From contig NZ_CP126095.1 in assembly GCF_030123105.1 (NCBI RefSeq), positions 1,674,001 to 1,738,000 on the forward strand: a stretch of DNA of 64,000 nucleotides. The letters are read 5' to 3'. A program made the translations under genes and the position numbers. Shown here one piece after another: positions 53,064 through 61,290 of this stretch. Position 1 is the first letter of the stretch. The number at the start of each line of letters is the position of its first letter. The notes beneath the pieces are model-generated. The model saw only the letters and a list, made by a program, of their open reading frames with translations. It was not told where the DNA came from and did no database searches. Source of the stretch: Paenibacillus sp. G2S3 (GTDB lineage: Bacteria > Bacillota > Bacilli > Paenibacillales > Paenibacillaceae).

Positions 53064-53876
53064 TTATAATGAAAGATCCCGTCGTTTGAACAGCTCGATT
53101 CCTAAGGCAAAAGCGAGGACACCGATCAACAGTAACCAACTAGAAACCTGAATAATCTCCACGTTGCCTTGAACGATTTTACCGGGCTGATAGAAGGAGA
53201 ATAGGGTCAGGTAACGTAACCCTTCCAGCTTATCGCTTATTTTACCTAGCAGATCCAGAGTGAAGAATCCGAAGGTGATGGCGCCGGAAATCCCAAGCGC
53301 TTTTTTTTCATCATTACATACCGAGGAAACAAGAAAAGTAAGTCCCCCAACGGCAAAAAACAATAAAAAGGCTACGGTATTCAGCTGAACAAATCGGCCG
53401 CTGTTAAATTCGTATTCACTGCCGAGGAACCATGCTTTACCTAATAATCCAGCGAGGGTGGTTACACCCATAATCAGAAGCAAAGCTGTCGTGAGTACAA
53501 GCACCTGCGTGGTAGCTACTTTTCTCCGCGTAGTTGGTGTTATAAGCAGATAAGCCATAGAGCCGCGATCCACGAGCCGGGCCATGAGCTGCGTGGACAT
53601 TTGTACACATACAATGGATAGAATCAGTACCAGAATAAGTCCATAATATTCTCCAGAGATAAAGGCTTCAGCACTGGTGAAGCCGCTGTTTAACCCAAAG
53701 GCCTTACCCACACCTTCCGGCATAGCTTTAATGAGGTCATCAATGGCTTGTGTACTTCCGGCGATCCCGGGATATAGCCAGATCATAAACAGAATATAGA
53801 AGGCAGAACCGAAGGCGTAATTCATAATGCCTTTGAGGTTTACCCTCATCATTTCTTTGTAGAGTGAAAGATTCAT
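53064..53876 (-). CDS. ABC-2-type exporter permease
   Basis: 270-residue permease with about six membrane helices (near residues 20-38, 75-95, 120-142, 160-185, 195-215 and 240-260), ending in the typical FKRRDLSL tail. Its start overlaps the stop of the ATPase gene by 4 bp (ATGA), so the two form an exporter with translational coupling. Substrate unknown; the divergent TetR regulator suggests an efflux or stress role. Confidence 0.85.
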   Translation of the reverse strand: MNLSLYKEMMRVNLKGIMNYAFGSAFYILFMIWLYPGIAGSTQAIDDLIKAMPEGVGKAFGLNSGFTSAEAFISGEYYGLILVLILSIVCVQMSTQLMARLVDRGSMAYLLITPTTRRKVATTQVLVLTTALLLIMGVTTLAGLLGKAWFLGSEYEFNSGRFVQLNTVAFLLFFAVGGLTFLVSSVCNDEKKALGISGAITFGFFTLDLLGKISDKLEGLRYLTLFSFYQPGKIVQGNVEIIQVSSWLLLIGVLAFALGIELFKRRDLSL

Positions 53877-54760
53877 TGCACGACCCCCTCACGGTCATAA
53901 TAGTCCATGAAAATGTCCTCAAGATTCTGCGTGAACACATCGATACTGCGGATATTGTATCTTCCGGTCTCTTGAATGAATCGATCATAATTGCCCTGAA
54001 CGGCAATGCGGACCATATTCCCTTCACGAGCTTCGACCTGCAGGCCGGAGGCGGCAAATTGTTCTGCATCTTCACGATTCGTGAAAACAACCTCAAACAG
54101 CTTCCGCTGCATCGATTGTAGTTCATGAATGTTTTTTACGGTGATAATCCGTCCGTCTTTAATAATGGCAGCTCGGTCACAGGTGCGCTCAATTTCTTGA
54201 AAGCTGTGGGAGGACATCAGAAATGTGGTTCCGGCTGCTTTTTCCTCCAATACGAGATCTATAAATACCTTTTGCATAAGCGGGTCAAGACCCGAGGTAG
54301 GTTCATCCAGAATGATAACTTCAGGATTGTGCATGAAAGCTGCGACAATACCAACTTTTTGCTTCATTCCTTTTGACATTTTGCGGATCGGAGTTGCGGC
54401 ATCAAATTGCAGTCGTTCAATCAGGTGGTCACGTTTAGTAGTGTTCTTCATCCCTTGCATGCCAGACATGAACTTAAGGAAGGAAGTACCCGTCATCCCG
54501 TCAAAAAAGTTGATTTCACCGGGTAGATAGCCGATATGCTTCTGGACCGTACCCTGAGCTTTCCATATATCAAGTCCATGGATGCTCGCAGACCCTTGAT
54601 CCGGCTTCATAAATCCCATGATATGTCTTATAGTCGTTGATTTACCTGCGCCGTTAGGCCCCAGAAATCCAAACACCTCGCCTTTATTTACGGTAAACGT
54701 GACATCTTCGATTCCCTTGCCATTCGAAAAACGTTTGGTTAAGCCTTCAACTACAAGCAT
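53873..54760 (-). CDS. ABC exporter ATPase
   Basis: 295-residue ABC ATPase: Walker A GPNGAGKSTT, signature MSKGMKQKVGI, Walker B VIILDEPTSGLDPL and switch His in SSHSFQE; a C-terminal accessory domain of about 80 residues follows. The start is set at 54760 (GGGGGTGG upstream, MLVVEGLTKRF); a longer frame to 54811 has no RBS. Pairs with the ABC-2 permease. Divergent from a TetR gene. Confidence 0.9.
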   Translation of the reverse strand: MLVVEGLTKRFSNGKGIEDVTFTVNKGEVFGFLGPNGAGKSTTIRHIMGFMKPDQGSASIHGLDIWKAQGTVQKHIGYLPGEINFFDGMTGTSFLKFMSGMQGMKNTTKRDHLIERLQFDAATPIRKMSKGMKQKVGIVAAFMHNPEVIILDEPTSGLDPLMQKVFIDLVLEEKAAGTTFLMSSHSFQEIERTCDRAAIIKDGRIITVKNIHELQSMQRKLFEVVFTNREDAEQFAASGLQVEAREGNMVRIAVQGNYDRFIQETGRYNIRSIDVFTQNLEDIFMDYYDREGVVQ

Positions 54761-54819
54761 GCCGCCACCCCCACTACAAAATAATGAACTATTATTAATT
54801 AGATATTTCATATGTTATA

Positions 54820-54836
54820 TTATTCCTAGTGAATAA
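54820..54836. promoter_or_regulatory. Palindrome between TetR and ABC exporter genes
   Basis: TTATTCCTAGTGAATAA: perfect 6-bp arms TTATTC/GAATAA around CTAGT, 60 bp upstream of the ATPase start. Nearby, ATAACGAAGT occurs twice (about 54833-54842 and 54904-54913). Candidate operators for the divergent TetR regulator. Confidence 0.45.
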
Positions 54837-54926
54837 CGAAGTCAATGAAATCATGAAATAATTAAGAACAAATATTTCATTAAATTAAAATAAGCGCACT
54901 ATATAACGAAGTTAAGGGTGGATAGC

Positions 54927-55526
54927 ATGAACGGATTTGAGAAAAGAGCAGCTCAAATTAAACTCAAAATTATGAAGACTACTATGGAGATGCTCAAGAG
55001 CTGGGAACCCAAACGTCTCCGGATCGCAGACATTGCTAAAGAAGCAGGTGTCTCACAGGTGACGATTTATAATTATTTTGGTAGCAAGGAAGCACTGCTT
55101 GGAGAGTCCTTTAAGGATTTTATAGAGAAAGCCATTCGCGAATTTGAAGATTACATCCATGGGGAGCATTCTCTAAAAGAGATTATTGAATACATTATGA
55201 CGATGGAGAGAGAAACCTACAGTTCATTGTCTCCCACGACTGTGAAGGAGCTTATGATTGAGGACCAGGAAATGTTTCATTATCTTGAAGAACGGTATAC
55301 AAACGACGTTTTACCATTGATGGTTAAGATGGTGGAGGATGGGAAAGCACGAGGAGAAATTTCGAATAAAGTGTCCACCAAAGGGATTCTTTCATTTATG
55401 GGAATGTACATGCGAAGTTCGGGGGAAATGCTAGATGAAGCCAGCAAACAAGAAGACATAGATGCCTTCCTGGAGGAAGCCATCCATCTCTTCTTTTATG
55501 GGATTTGCGGGCGGGAGCAGGAGTAG
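54927..55526 (+). CDS. TetR-family transcriptional regulator
   Basis: 199 residues. N-terminal TetR helix-turn-helix at about 30-50 (IADIAKEAGVSQVTIYNYFGSKEALLGES), all-helical ligand domain after it. Start at 54927 (AAGGGTGG upstream) rather than a GTG nine bases earlier. Divergent from the ABC-2 exporter it probably represses. Confidence 0.9.
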   Translation: MNGFEKRAAQIKLKIMKTTMEMLKSWEPKRLRIADIAKEAGVSQVTIYNYFGSKEALLGESFKDFIEKAIREFEDYIHGEHSLKEIIEYIMTMERETYSSLSPTTVKELMIEDQEMFHYLEERYTNDVLPLMVKMVEDGKARGEISNKVSTKGILSFMGMYMRSSGEMLDEASKQEDIDAFLEEAIHLFFYGICGREQE

Positions 55527-55557
55527 CACGAGCTATTAGAGCCTGGCCCCTAATCTA

Positions 55558-57054
55558 TCATGGGAACAGCGGATTCCCTGTCATTCCTACCCACAGCTCG
55601 GATTGTTCAAGATGGGCAGCAAGCTGAAGCAGTAAATCTTCCCGGCCTTTAGCAGCCATTACCTGTACCCCCATCGGCAGACCCTCTCGTGACATATGGA
55701 CAGGAACACTCATGGCTGGTTGGCCCGTCAAATTGGCGAGCTGGGTGAAAGGCGTATAGGTCAGACTTGGTTTAAACATAGCGTAAATCATTCGCTGTTG
55801 TTCCTCTTTCGGCAGCTCATGTACATGCAGCAGCTTTTCGATTTCAGCAGAGCTATGCGTTAATTCTCCAATCTTAGGGGCTGAATCCGCATTTGTTGGT
55901 GTGATATACAGATCGTAACGGTTAAGCAGACCTGCCATTTGAGCGGCTGCGATATCCCATTCATCCAGACTATGCACAAATTCAGCCGCAGAGACTTTTC
56001 TTCCGGCTTCCCCGAGGACCCAAGTGACGATATCAACTTCACTGGAAGTAATGGAACGTCCCATCATTTTTTCCAGCGATACGAACATCGCTGCTACTTC
56101 CCCAGTATTCATCGTATAGTAATTCTCCATTAGCCTTACACCATTTACTGGACTCAGCTTTTCTTCAACTTCATACCCTTCGGCTTCGAGCCACTTTACA
56201 GTCTTGAGCACAGCAATTACTGCTTCATTCGTTACAGGAGTGCCTACTGGGGATGCTGTTGTGAACGCTATGCGTAGTTTTCGCTGTGTTGGCTTGAATA
56301 GATCATCCAGATATACGCCCGGATATAGAGGTGTTTGAAAAGCAGCCTCTGGCTGCACGACCTGTAGTAGATCTAGCATAGCAGCACTATCGCGTACGGA
56401 TCTTGTTAAGGCAAAATCAATAGAAGCACCTTGCCATTGACGGCCTACACCTGGTCCTACTGGAGTGCGTCCACGGGTTGGCTTCAGCCCGAACAAGCCG
56501 GTGAATGAGGCAGGGATGCGGATTGAGCCGCCGCCATCACTAGCTCCCGCTGCCGGAACAATACCAGAAGCTACCGCCGCTGCGGCGCCACCACTCGAAC
56601 CACCAGGGGAAAATTCGGGATTCCACGGATTACGTGCTGGGCCGTGAAGGACGTTCTCGGTAATATTTTTGAGACCGAATTCTGGTGTATTCGTATGTCC
56701 AATTGGAATGAATCCGCCGTTTCTGATTCGTGCTACGTAGTTCGAGTCGCGTTTAGCAATATTGTCTTTCATTAGCAAGGCACCCGAAGTAAGAGGTTCT
56801 CCAGCGATAGCTTGGGAGATATCCTTCAGCAGGAAAGGGACGCCAGCAAACGGGCGAGAGCTATCATGAACTGGCATTTCTTCCGCTTCCTTAAGAGCTG
56901 CTTCTCTACGAGTGCGTACGACTGCATTAAGGACTGGATTGATTTCATCGAGCCGAGCGAAGGCGGCTTCGACGAGCTCGCAAGGGGAGACTTCACGTGC
57001 TTTGACAAGCGAAGCAAGCCCTAGAGCGTCATATGTAGAATAAGAAAAGGACAT
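55558..57054 (-). CDS. Amidase signature family hydrolase
   Basis: 498-residue amidase. The Ser-Ser-Lys triad is visible: Lys in VPFLLKDI, Ser in [16 protein letters not shown] and nucleophile Ser region [27 protein letters not shown]. Related to 6-aminohexanoate-cyclic-dimer hydrolase/fatty amide-type amidases rather than GatA, since no gatC or gatB is adjacent. Start set at [13 protein letters not shown] (57054) with AGAGGT upstream. Divergent from a MarR gene. Physiological substrate unknown. Confidence 0.88.
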   Translation of the reverse strand: MSFSYSTYDALGLASLVKAREVSPCELVEAAFARLDEINPVLNAVVRTRREAALKEAEEMPVHDSSRPFAGVPFLLKDISQAIAGEPLTSGALLMKDNIAKRDSNYVARIRNGGFIPIGHTNTPEFGLKNITENVLHGPARNPWNPEFSPGGSSGGAAAAVASGIVPAAGASDGGGSIRIPASFTGLFGLKPTRGRTPVGPGVGRQWQGASIDFALTRSVRDSAAMLDLLQVVQPEAAFQTPLYPGVYLDDLFKPTQRKLRIAFTTASPVGTPVTNEAVIAVLKTVKWLEAEGYEVEEKLSPVNGVRLMENYYTMNTGEVAAMFVSLEKMMGRSITSSEVDIVTWVLGEAGRKVSAAEFVHSLDEWDIAAAQMAGLLNRYDLYITPTNADSAPKIGELTHSSAEIEKLLHVHELPKEEQQRMIYAMFKPSLTYTPFTQLANLTGQPAMSVPVHMSREGLPMGVQVMAAKGREDLLLQLAAHLEQSELWVGMTGNPLFP

Positions 57055-57270
57055 GATAGATAACCTCTTTCGAATAGGCATGAATTGCCTGTATTTTAGA
57101 TATAACAATGTATTAGTTATCGTCAGTAAAGGACGGACAAGCCCTTTCTTCTGATCTCATTATACATCTCACTAGTAATGATTTGAAAATGGATCCCTGA
57201 CATCTATCAATTCTTTTTTATGCCCGATTAGGCTATACTTAGTGTTAAATGGATCTTATGGGGTGTACTG

Positions 57271-57738
57271 ATGAACGAAGATAAATATCAGAATGTGGAT
57301 GGACTAATGGAAGCCTTCCAGCAATTTGCCAGGATGAACTGGCGTAAAACTACGGTCTGGGGATTGAAGCCAAGTGAGGTTCGTATGTTGGTTTCTTTAA
57401 AGCTCGGCAATGAACGGGAAGGGAAGAAGGGCCAGACCGTATCAGATATCAGCAAGTTTCTTAAAGTCACTTCTCCTACGGTTACACAAATGGTCAATAG
57501 TCTGATTGCACAGGGATATGTAGTACGTTCTGCCGATGCACAGGATCGCCGAATCAGTGAGATCACGCTTACGGAAAAAGGAGAGCATTTGGCCGAAATG
57601 GCCGTGACGAAATCCCGAAATACCTTTAAAGGCATGATTGATTATATGGGCAGAGAAAAGACAGATTCCTTAATGGAGCTGTTAAACGAAGTCTACGATT
57701 ATTTCGAAGAATTGAACGATCAACCAACCGAATCCTAA
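57271..57738 (+). CDS. MarR-family transcriptional regulator
   Basis: 155 residues with a central winged helix (VSDISKFLKVTSPTVTQMVNSLIAQGYVVRSADAQDRRISEITLTEKG). GGGGTG precedes the ATG at 57271. Downstream and convergent lies the DHA2 exporter; a second, related MarR protein (59661) lies on the other side of that exporter. Either may regulate it. Confidence 0.9.
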   Translation: MNEDKYQNVDGLMEAFQQFARMNWRKTTVWGLKPSEVRMLVSLKLGNEREGKKGQTVSDISKFLKVTSPTVTQMVNSLIAQGYVVRSADAQDRRISEITLTEKGEHLAEMAVTKSRNTFKGMIDYMGREKTDSLMELLNEVYDYFEELNDQPTES

Positions 57739-57750
57739 TCCTTCACATAA

Positions 57751-57792
57751 AAAAGAGATGCCGCACAGCCTGAGCTGTTTACGGACATCTCT
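57751..57792. terminator. Bidirectional rho-independent terminator
   Basis: AGAGATG pairs with CATCTCT, and inner CACAGC / GCTGT pairing; between the convergent MarR and exporter genes. Confidence 0.78.
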
Positions 57793-57811
57793 ATTGTATA
57801 TTTATTTGTGA

Positions 57812-59443
57812 TTAATGTGCAGCAGGTACAGACTTTTCAAGCTTTTTGCTTTCGCTTTTTCCCTCTGCAGTTACCTCTGTTTTTTTCTCACCACTTCGTA
57901 ACGGAATCTCTTTAAGGAAAAGGACAAGCAATGCTGCAATGACTAACAGTGCCGTGCCGCTTAAGAATACAACCGTCAGGGAATCGCTCAGTGCATTTCG
58001 CAGCATCTCAATCAATTGATTGAAGAGCGGCTGGATTTGCTCTGGCAGCGTTGCGTGCAGCTCCTTCAGCTTAGGCTGATCTAGCAGCATTTGCGGGTTC
58101 GTAAATGCGGAAAACTGTTTTGCCGATTCAGCATCAAGTTTGGATAAATCCGGACCCTTGCCTGAGGACATGGCTGCCTCTAATTTTTTCGTCAATGTGG
58201 AGTTCATGATGGTACCCATAATAGCAATACCAATGGTTCCACCTAAATTACGGAACAAAGTATTTGTAGCAGTCGCAACCCCTAGCATGGAAGGAGCTAC
58301 CGCATTTTGTACGGTTAGAGTAAATACAGGCATCGATAGTCCTAAGCCAATACCGAAGACAATCATGCTGACTACCGCCATAGCGATGTTGCTCATAAAG
58401 GCCATTAAGATCATGGCTGCAACCATAAATGGCATACCAATCAGGGCATAACGTTTGTATTTACCTGATTTGGAGATCCATCTTCCCACAAGCGTACTAA
58501 GTACAATCATTGCCAGTGACATTGGCATATTAATGAATCCCGAGTTGGTTGGGGAGACACCTTCTACACCTTGGACAAAGAATGGCAGATAGATCATTGC
58601 GCCCATCATACCGGCATTCATCAGGAATCCGACAACCATGGAGATGGTTACGATGGAATTTTTAAATAAGGATAATGGCAATACTGGGCTTTTAGCTTTT
58701 CGTTCAATCAGAATTAAAATAATTACACCGAGAATAGACGCCCCGAACAAGCTGAGAATCTCTGGGGAACCCCATTCATATTTTGTACCCGCCCATGAAA
58801 AGCCGAGCAAGAGTGCAACAATGGTAAGGGAAAGGAAAATAGAGCCTAAGTAGTCAATGGATTCTGAAGTGGAGCGTGCAGTTTTAGGGAACATTCTCCA
58901 AATCATAAAGAATGCCACGATACCGAAAGGCAAGAAGATCCAGAAGATCCATTTCCAAGCCATGTGATCCACCATGAAGCCGCCAAGGGTAGGACCAATT
59001 ACGCTAGAGAATCCAAAGATGGCCATCATAATTCCAGTCCACTTGGCTCTTTCTCTAGGAGCGAACAAATCACCTACTGCGGTTACGGTAGCCGACATTA
59101 GAATCCCGCCGCCTAGACCTTGAATCCCGCGATAAGTGATCATTTGAAAAATATTGGTCGACAATCCGGACAGAAAAGCGCCTATAATGAAAATAACGAT
59201 CCCCGCTAAGAGGAAGGGCTTTCTTCCGTAGATATCGGATAACTTACCGACAAGTACGGTAGCGATTGTAGAGGTGAGCATATAGATGGTGATTACCCAA
59301 GTATAATGTTCAATGCCTCCTAACATCGCAATAATTCGGGGCATTGCAGTACCCACAATGGTCTGGTTGATTGCTGCGAAAAACATAGCCGCCATTAAAG
59401 CAATCATAATTGTAACTTTTTTCTTTTGCGAAAGATGCTCCAG
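57812..59443 (-). CDS. MFS multidrug exporter, DHA2/EmrB-QacA family, probable CTG start
   Basis: Proton-coupled drug exporter with about 14 membrane helices. Motif A variant VGKLSDIYGRKP follows helix 2, and the helix-5 motif C appears as GIMMAIFGFSSVIGPTLGG. An extracytoplasmic loop near residues 420-470 and a Lys/Ser/Glu-rich tail complete it. The first ATG (59407) would start directly in helix 1 with no RBS. A perfect AAAGGAGAGG lies at 59451-59460, 7 bp before an in-frame CTG (59443) that adds L-E-H-L-S-Q-K-K-K-V-T-I, the usual cytoplasmic lead of this family, giving 543 residues. I therefore place the start at CTG, with moderate certainty. Divergent from the MarR gene at 59661. Confidence 0.85.
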   Translation of the reverse strand: MEHLSQKKKVTIMIALMAAMFFAAINQTIVGTAMPRIIAMLGGIEHYTWVITIYMLTSTIATVLVGKLSDIYGRKPFLLAGIVIFIIGAFLSGLSTNIFQMITYRGIQGLGGGILMSATVTAVGDLFAPRERAKWTGIMMAIFGFSSVIGPTLGGFMVDHMAWKWIFWIFLPFGIVAFFMIWRMFPKTARSTSESIDYLGSIFLSLTIVALLLGFSWAGTKYEWGSPEILSLFGASILGVIILILIERKAKSPVLPLSLFKNSIVTISMVVGFLMNAGMMGAMIYLPFFVQGVEGVSPTNSGFINMPMSLAMIVLSTLVGRWISKSGKYKRYALIGMPFMVAAMILMAFMSNIAMAVVSMIVFGIGLGLSMPVFTLTVQNAVAPSMLGVATATNTLFRNLGGTIGIAIMGTIMNSTLTKKLEAAMSSGKGPDLSKLDAESAKQFSAFTNPQMLLDQPKLKELHATLPEQIQPLFNQLIEMLRNALSDSLTVVFLSGTALLVIAALLVLFLKEIPLRSGEKKTEVTAEGKSESKKLEKSVPAAH

Positions 59444-59625
59444 AGCTGTTCCTCTCCTTTAAGTTCTATATATTGTAGTTTGGGATTTCATGTCTTAATA
59501 ATTAGGTAGCCAAACTATCATTTATGTATAATACACAAATTCATCATTTAGCACAACTGTTTAATTATTTAATTTTTATGGAAACAGAATGTGATTTGGA
59601 CTTGATTTTTTGGAAATAGGTAAGT

Positions 59626-59639
59626 AATCTAATTAGATT
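59626..59639. promoter_or_regulatory. Perfect 14-bp palindrome before MarR gene
   Basis: AATCTAATTAGATT lies 22 bp upstream of the MarR start and in the divergent region shared with the DHA2 exporter. Size and symmetry fit a MarR dimer operator, so autoregulation and exporter repression by the 59661 protein are likely (inference). Confidence 0.55.
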
Positions 59640-59660
59640 GAGTTAAATTGGAGGTGCCCT

Positions 59661-60182
59661 ATGGATACTCAAAATAGTCAAGAGCAGAAGCTAATCATTG
59701 CCTTTGAAAATATTAAACGTTTGACCTCTCGTCCGTCCTCGAAGGAAGCCATTTCTTATAGAGAATTTATGATGATGTATGTCATAAACAATTTAATGAA
59801 GCGAAAGAAGCTTTCAGACGAAGTAGAAGAGCAGCAGGGTGTCATGATTTCTAGATTAAGTGACCTGCTCCAAATTAGCAGACCTACTGCGACACAAATG
59901 GTTAACAGTTTGGAAGAGAAGGGTTATGTGGTGCGAACAACGTCCGATACCGATCGGCGGGTTGTATATATTGGTCTGACGAATAAAGGGGAGCAGATTT
60001 ATGACTCCCAGATGGCTACTTTTTCAGGTATTCTAAGTGAAGTTACGGAAAAGGTAGGTAAGAAGGAGATCGACCAATTGATTTTTCTGTGTGATCGTTT
60101 TCAAGAAGCGGTGCATGAAGTCAGAAGCCGCCAGTTTTTTAATCCATCCGATGAAGATCCGCTCGTTTTGGATTCCGTATAG
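59661..60182 (+). CDS. MarR-family transcriptional regulator
   Basis: 173 residues. Winged helix at about 60-115 (ISRLSDLLQISRPTATQMVNSLEEKGYVVRTTSDTDRRVVYIGLTNKGEQIY), with the DRR wing motif. RBS GGAGGTG. Divergent from the exporter with a palindrome between, the common arrangement for a MarR repressor of a drug pump. Related to, but distinct from, the MarR protein at 57271. Confidence 0.9.
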   Translation: MDTQNSQEQKLIIAFENIKRLTSRPSSKEAISYREFMMMYVINNLMKRKKLSDEVEEQQGVMISRLSDLLQISRPTATQMVNSLEEKGYVVRTTSDTDRRVVYIGLTNKGEQIYDSQMATFSGILSEVTEKVGKKEIDQLIFLCDRFQEAVHEVRSRQFFNPSDEDPLVLDSV

Positions 60183-60191
60183 CGAACATAA

Positions 60192-60231
60192 CCAAAAGAT
60201 ATTTCGGTGCCTTAGGCCGGAACGTCTTTTT
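60192..60231 (+). terminator. Probable rho-independent terminator
   Basis: AAAGATATTTCGGTGCC and GGCCGGAACGTCTTT pair imperfectly around TTA, followed by seven T. It is 10 bp after the MarR stop. Confidence 0.6.
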
Positions 60232-60233
60232 TT

Positions 60234-60333
60234 AATTATAAGAAAGTATAAGTTTCACGATATACTTTATCCTTATAATTCTCGCATAAGCGCTCACCGT
60301 CCTTTAAAGGACGCCGAAGGCATTTTAGCTTGC
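60234..60333. repeat. Structured intergenic repeat, copy 1
   Basis: About 100 bp upstream of the phosphatase. First hairpin: AATTATAAG / CTTATAATT outside, AAAGTATA / TATACTTT inside. Second hairpin centred on GTCCTTTAAAGGAC. Copy 2 at 61116-61216 has the same order of parts and many identical words (AGAAAGTATAAGTTT, TCTCGC, CGTCCTT, AAGGACGC, GAAGGC). Arm changes between copies are mostly compensated, so the fold seems to be kept. Confidence 0.65.
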
Positions 60334-60359
60334 AGCATCCAGAGTAAGGAGGAATTACA

Positions 60360-61097
60360 ATCAGAATATTAGCGATTAGCGACATTCACGGAAGCTATTC
60401 CGAATTCAACGCATTGTTAAAAAAGGTGAACTATCGTCCATCCGAGGACAAGCTCATTCTGATGGGAGATTATGTGGATAGAGGTCTCAATAGTAAAGGA
60501 ATTGTGGATCAAGTTATGGCCCTAAAGCGGGAATGGGACGTCACAGTTCTAAAAGGCAATCATGATAAAATGGCCTATGACGCGCTCACCAGCGAGGATG
60601 ATAAACTGGATACGCATTGGCTTAACAACGGTGGTTTGTATACGTTGATGAGCTATTGTGAGGCGGATTCTGATTTTTTTAAAGCGGATTTTGGCTGGCA
60701 TGATTATATGTTGCTGAAGGAAGAAATTAGACAGAAATACAAACATCATTTGGACTTTCTAAGTTCATTGCCACTTTATCATGAGACGGAAGACCATATC
60801 TTTGTCCACGCGGGCATTAATCCATTAATAGAGGATTGGAAGCAGCAGGAGCCGTATGATTTTATCTGGATCAGAGAGCCATTTTATACGAATCCTGTAG
60901 TTAGCACTGACAAAACGGTTATTTTCGGTCATACCTCGACGATGGATCTACATGATTCGGAAGACATCTGGTTTAGTCCGCAGGGAGATAAGATTGGCGT
61001 GGATGGTGGATGCGCCTATGGTCAACGTCTGAACTGCTTGGAGATTTCCGGCGGGGAATACATCACGCATTTTGTTCGGAATGGGGAGAAGCCTTAA
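60360..61097 (+). CDS. Metallophosphatase (lambda-type Ser/Thr phosphatase fold), apparent ATC start
   Basis: Dimetal phosphoesterase of 245 residues. Motifs: ISDIHGSYSEF, GDYVDRGLNSKG, LKGNHDKMAYD, FVHAGINP and FGHTSTMDLHD, which together are the calcineurin-like/lambda phosphatase signature (protein phosphatase or dinucleoside polyphosphatase, like PrpA/PrpE). The first standard start (TTG, 60414) would remove the DIHG metal motif. AAGGAGG at 60346-60352 points 7 bp ahead to codon ATC at 60360, followed by R-I-L-A-I-S-D-I-H-G, the normal family N-terminus in which ATC stands where ATG is expected. So either ATC is used or the start is mutated. Flanked by the two structured repeats. Confidence 0.82.
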   Translation: MRILAISDIHGSYSEFNALLKKVNYRPSEDKLILMGDYVDRGLNSKGIVDQVMALKREWDVTVLKGNHDKMAYDALTSEDDKLDTHWLNNGGLYTLMSYCEADSDFFKADFGWHDYMLLKEEIRQKYKHHLDFLSSLPLYHETEDHIFVHAGINPLIEDWKQQEPYDFIWIREPFYTNPVVSTDKTVIFGHTSTMDLHDSEDIWFSPQGDKIGVDGGCAYGQRLNCLEISGGEYITHFVRNGEKP

Positions 61098-61115
61098 GCT
61101 GTCTCTCTTTTTTTA

Positions 61116-61216
61116 AAATATTAGAAAGTATAAGTTTTTCACCTATCCTTTATGTCTAATATTTCTCGCTTAAACGCTTAACGTCCTTATAAGGACGCTG
61201 AAGGCGTTTATGCTTG
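61116..61216. repeat. Structured intergenic repeat, copy 2
   Basis: About 100 bp after the phosphatase gene. Outer arms AAATATTAGA / TCTAATATTT replace the AATTATAAG / CTTATAATT of copy 1, so the pairing is conserved although the bases differ. Second hairpin centred on GTCCTTATAAGGAC, extended by TAAACGC / GCGTTTA. Same orientation as copy 1. It may also end phosphatase transcription. Confidence 0.65.
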
Positions 61217-61290
61217 TTTATGAAAATGTAGAATAACACTGCATTAAACACCAACTATGTATAAAATAAAGAGAGTAGGGGGTGTAATAG

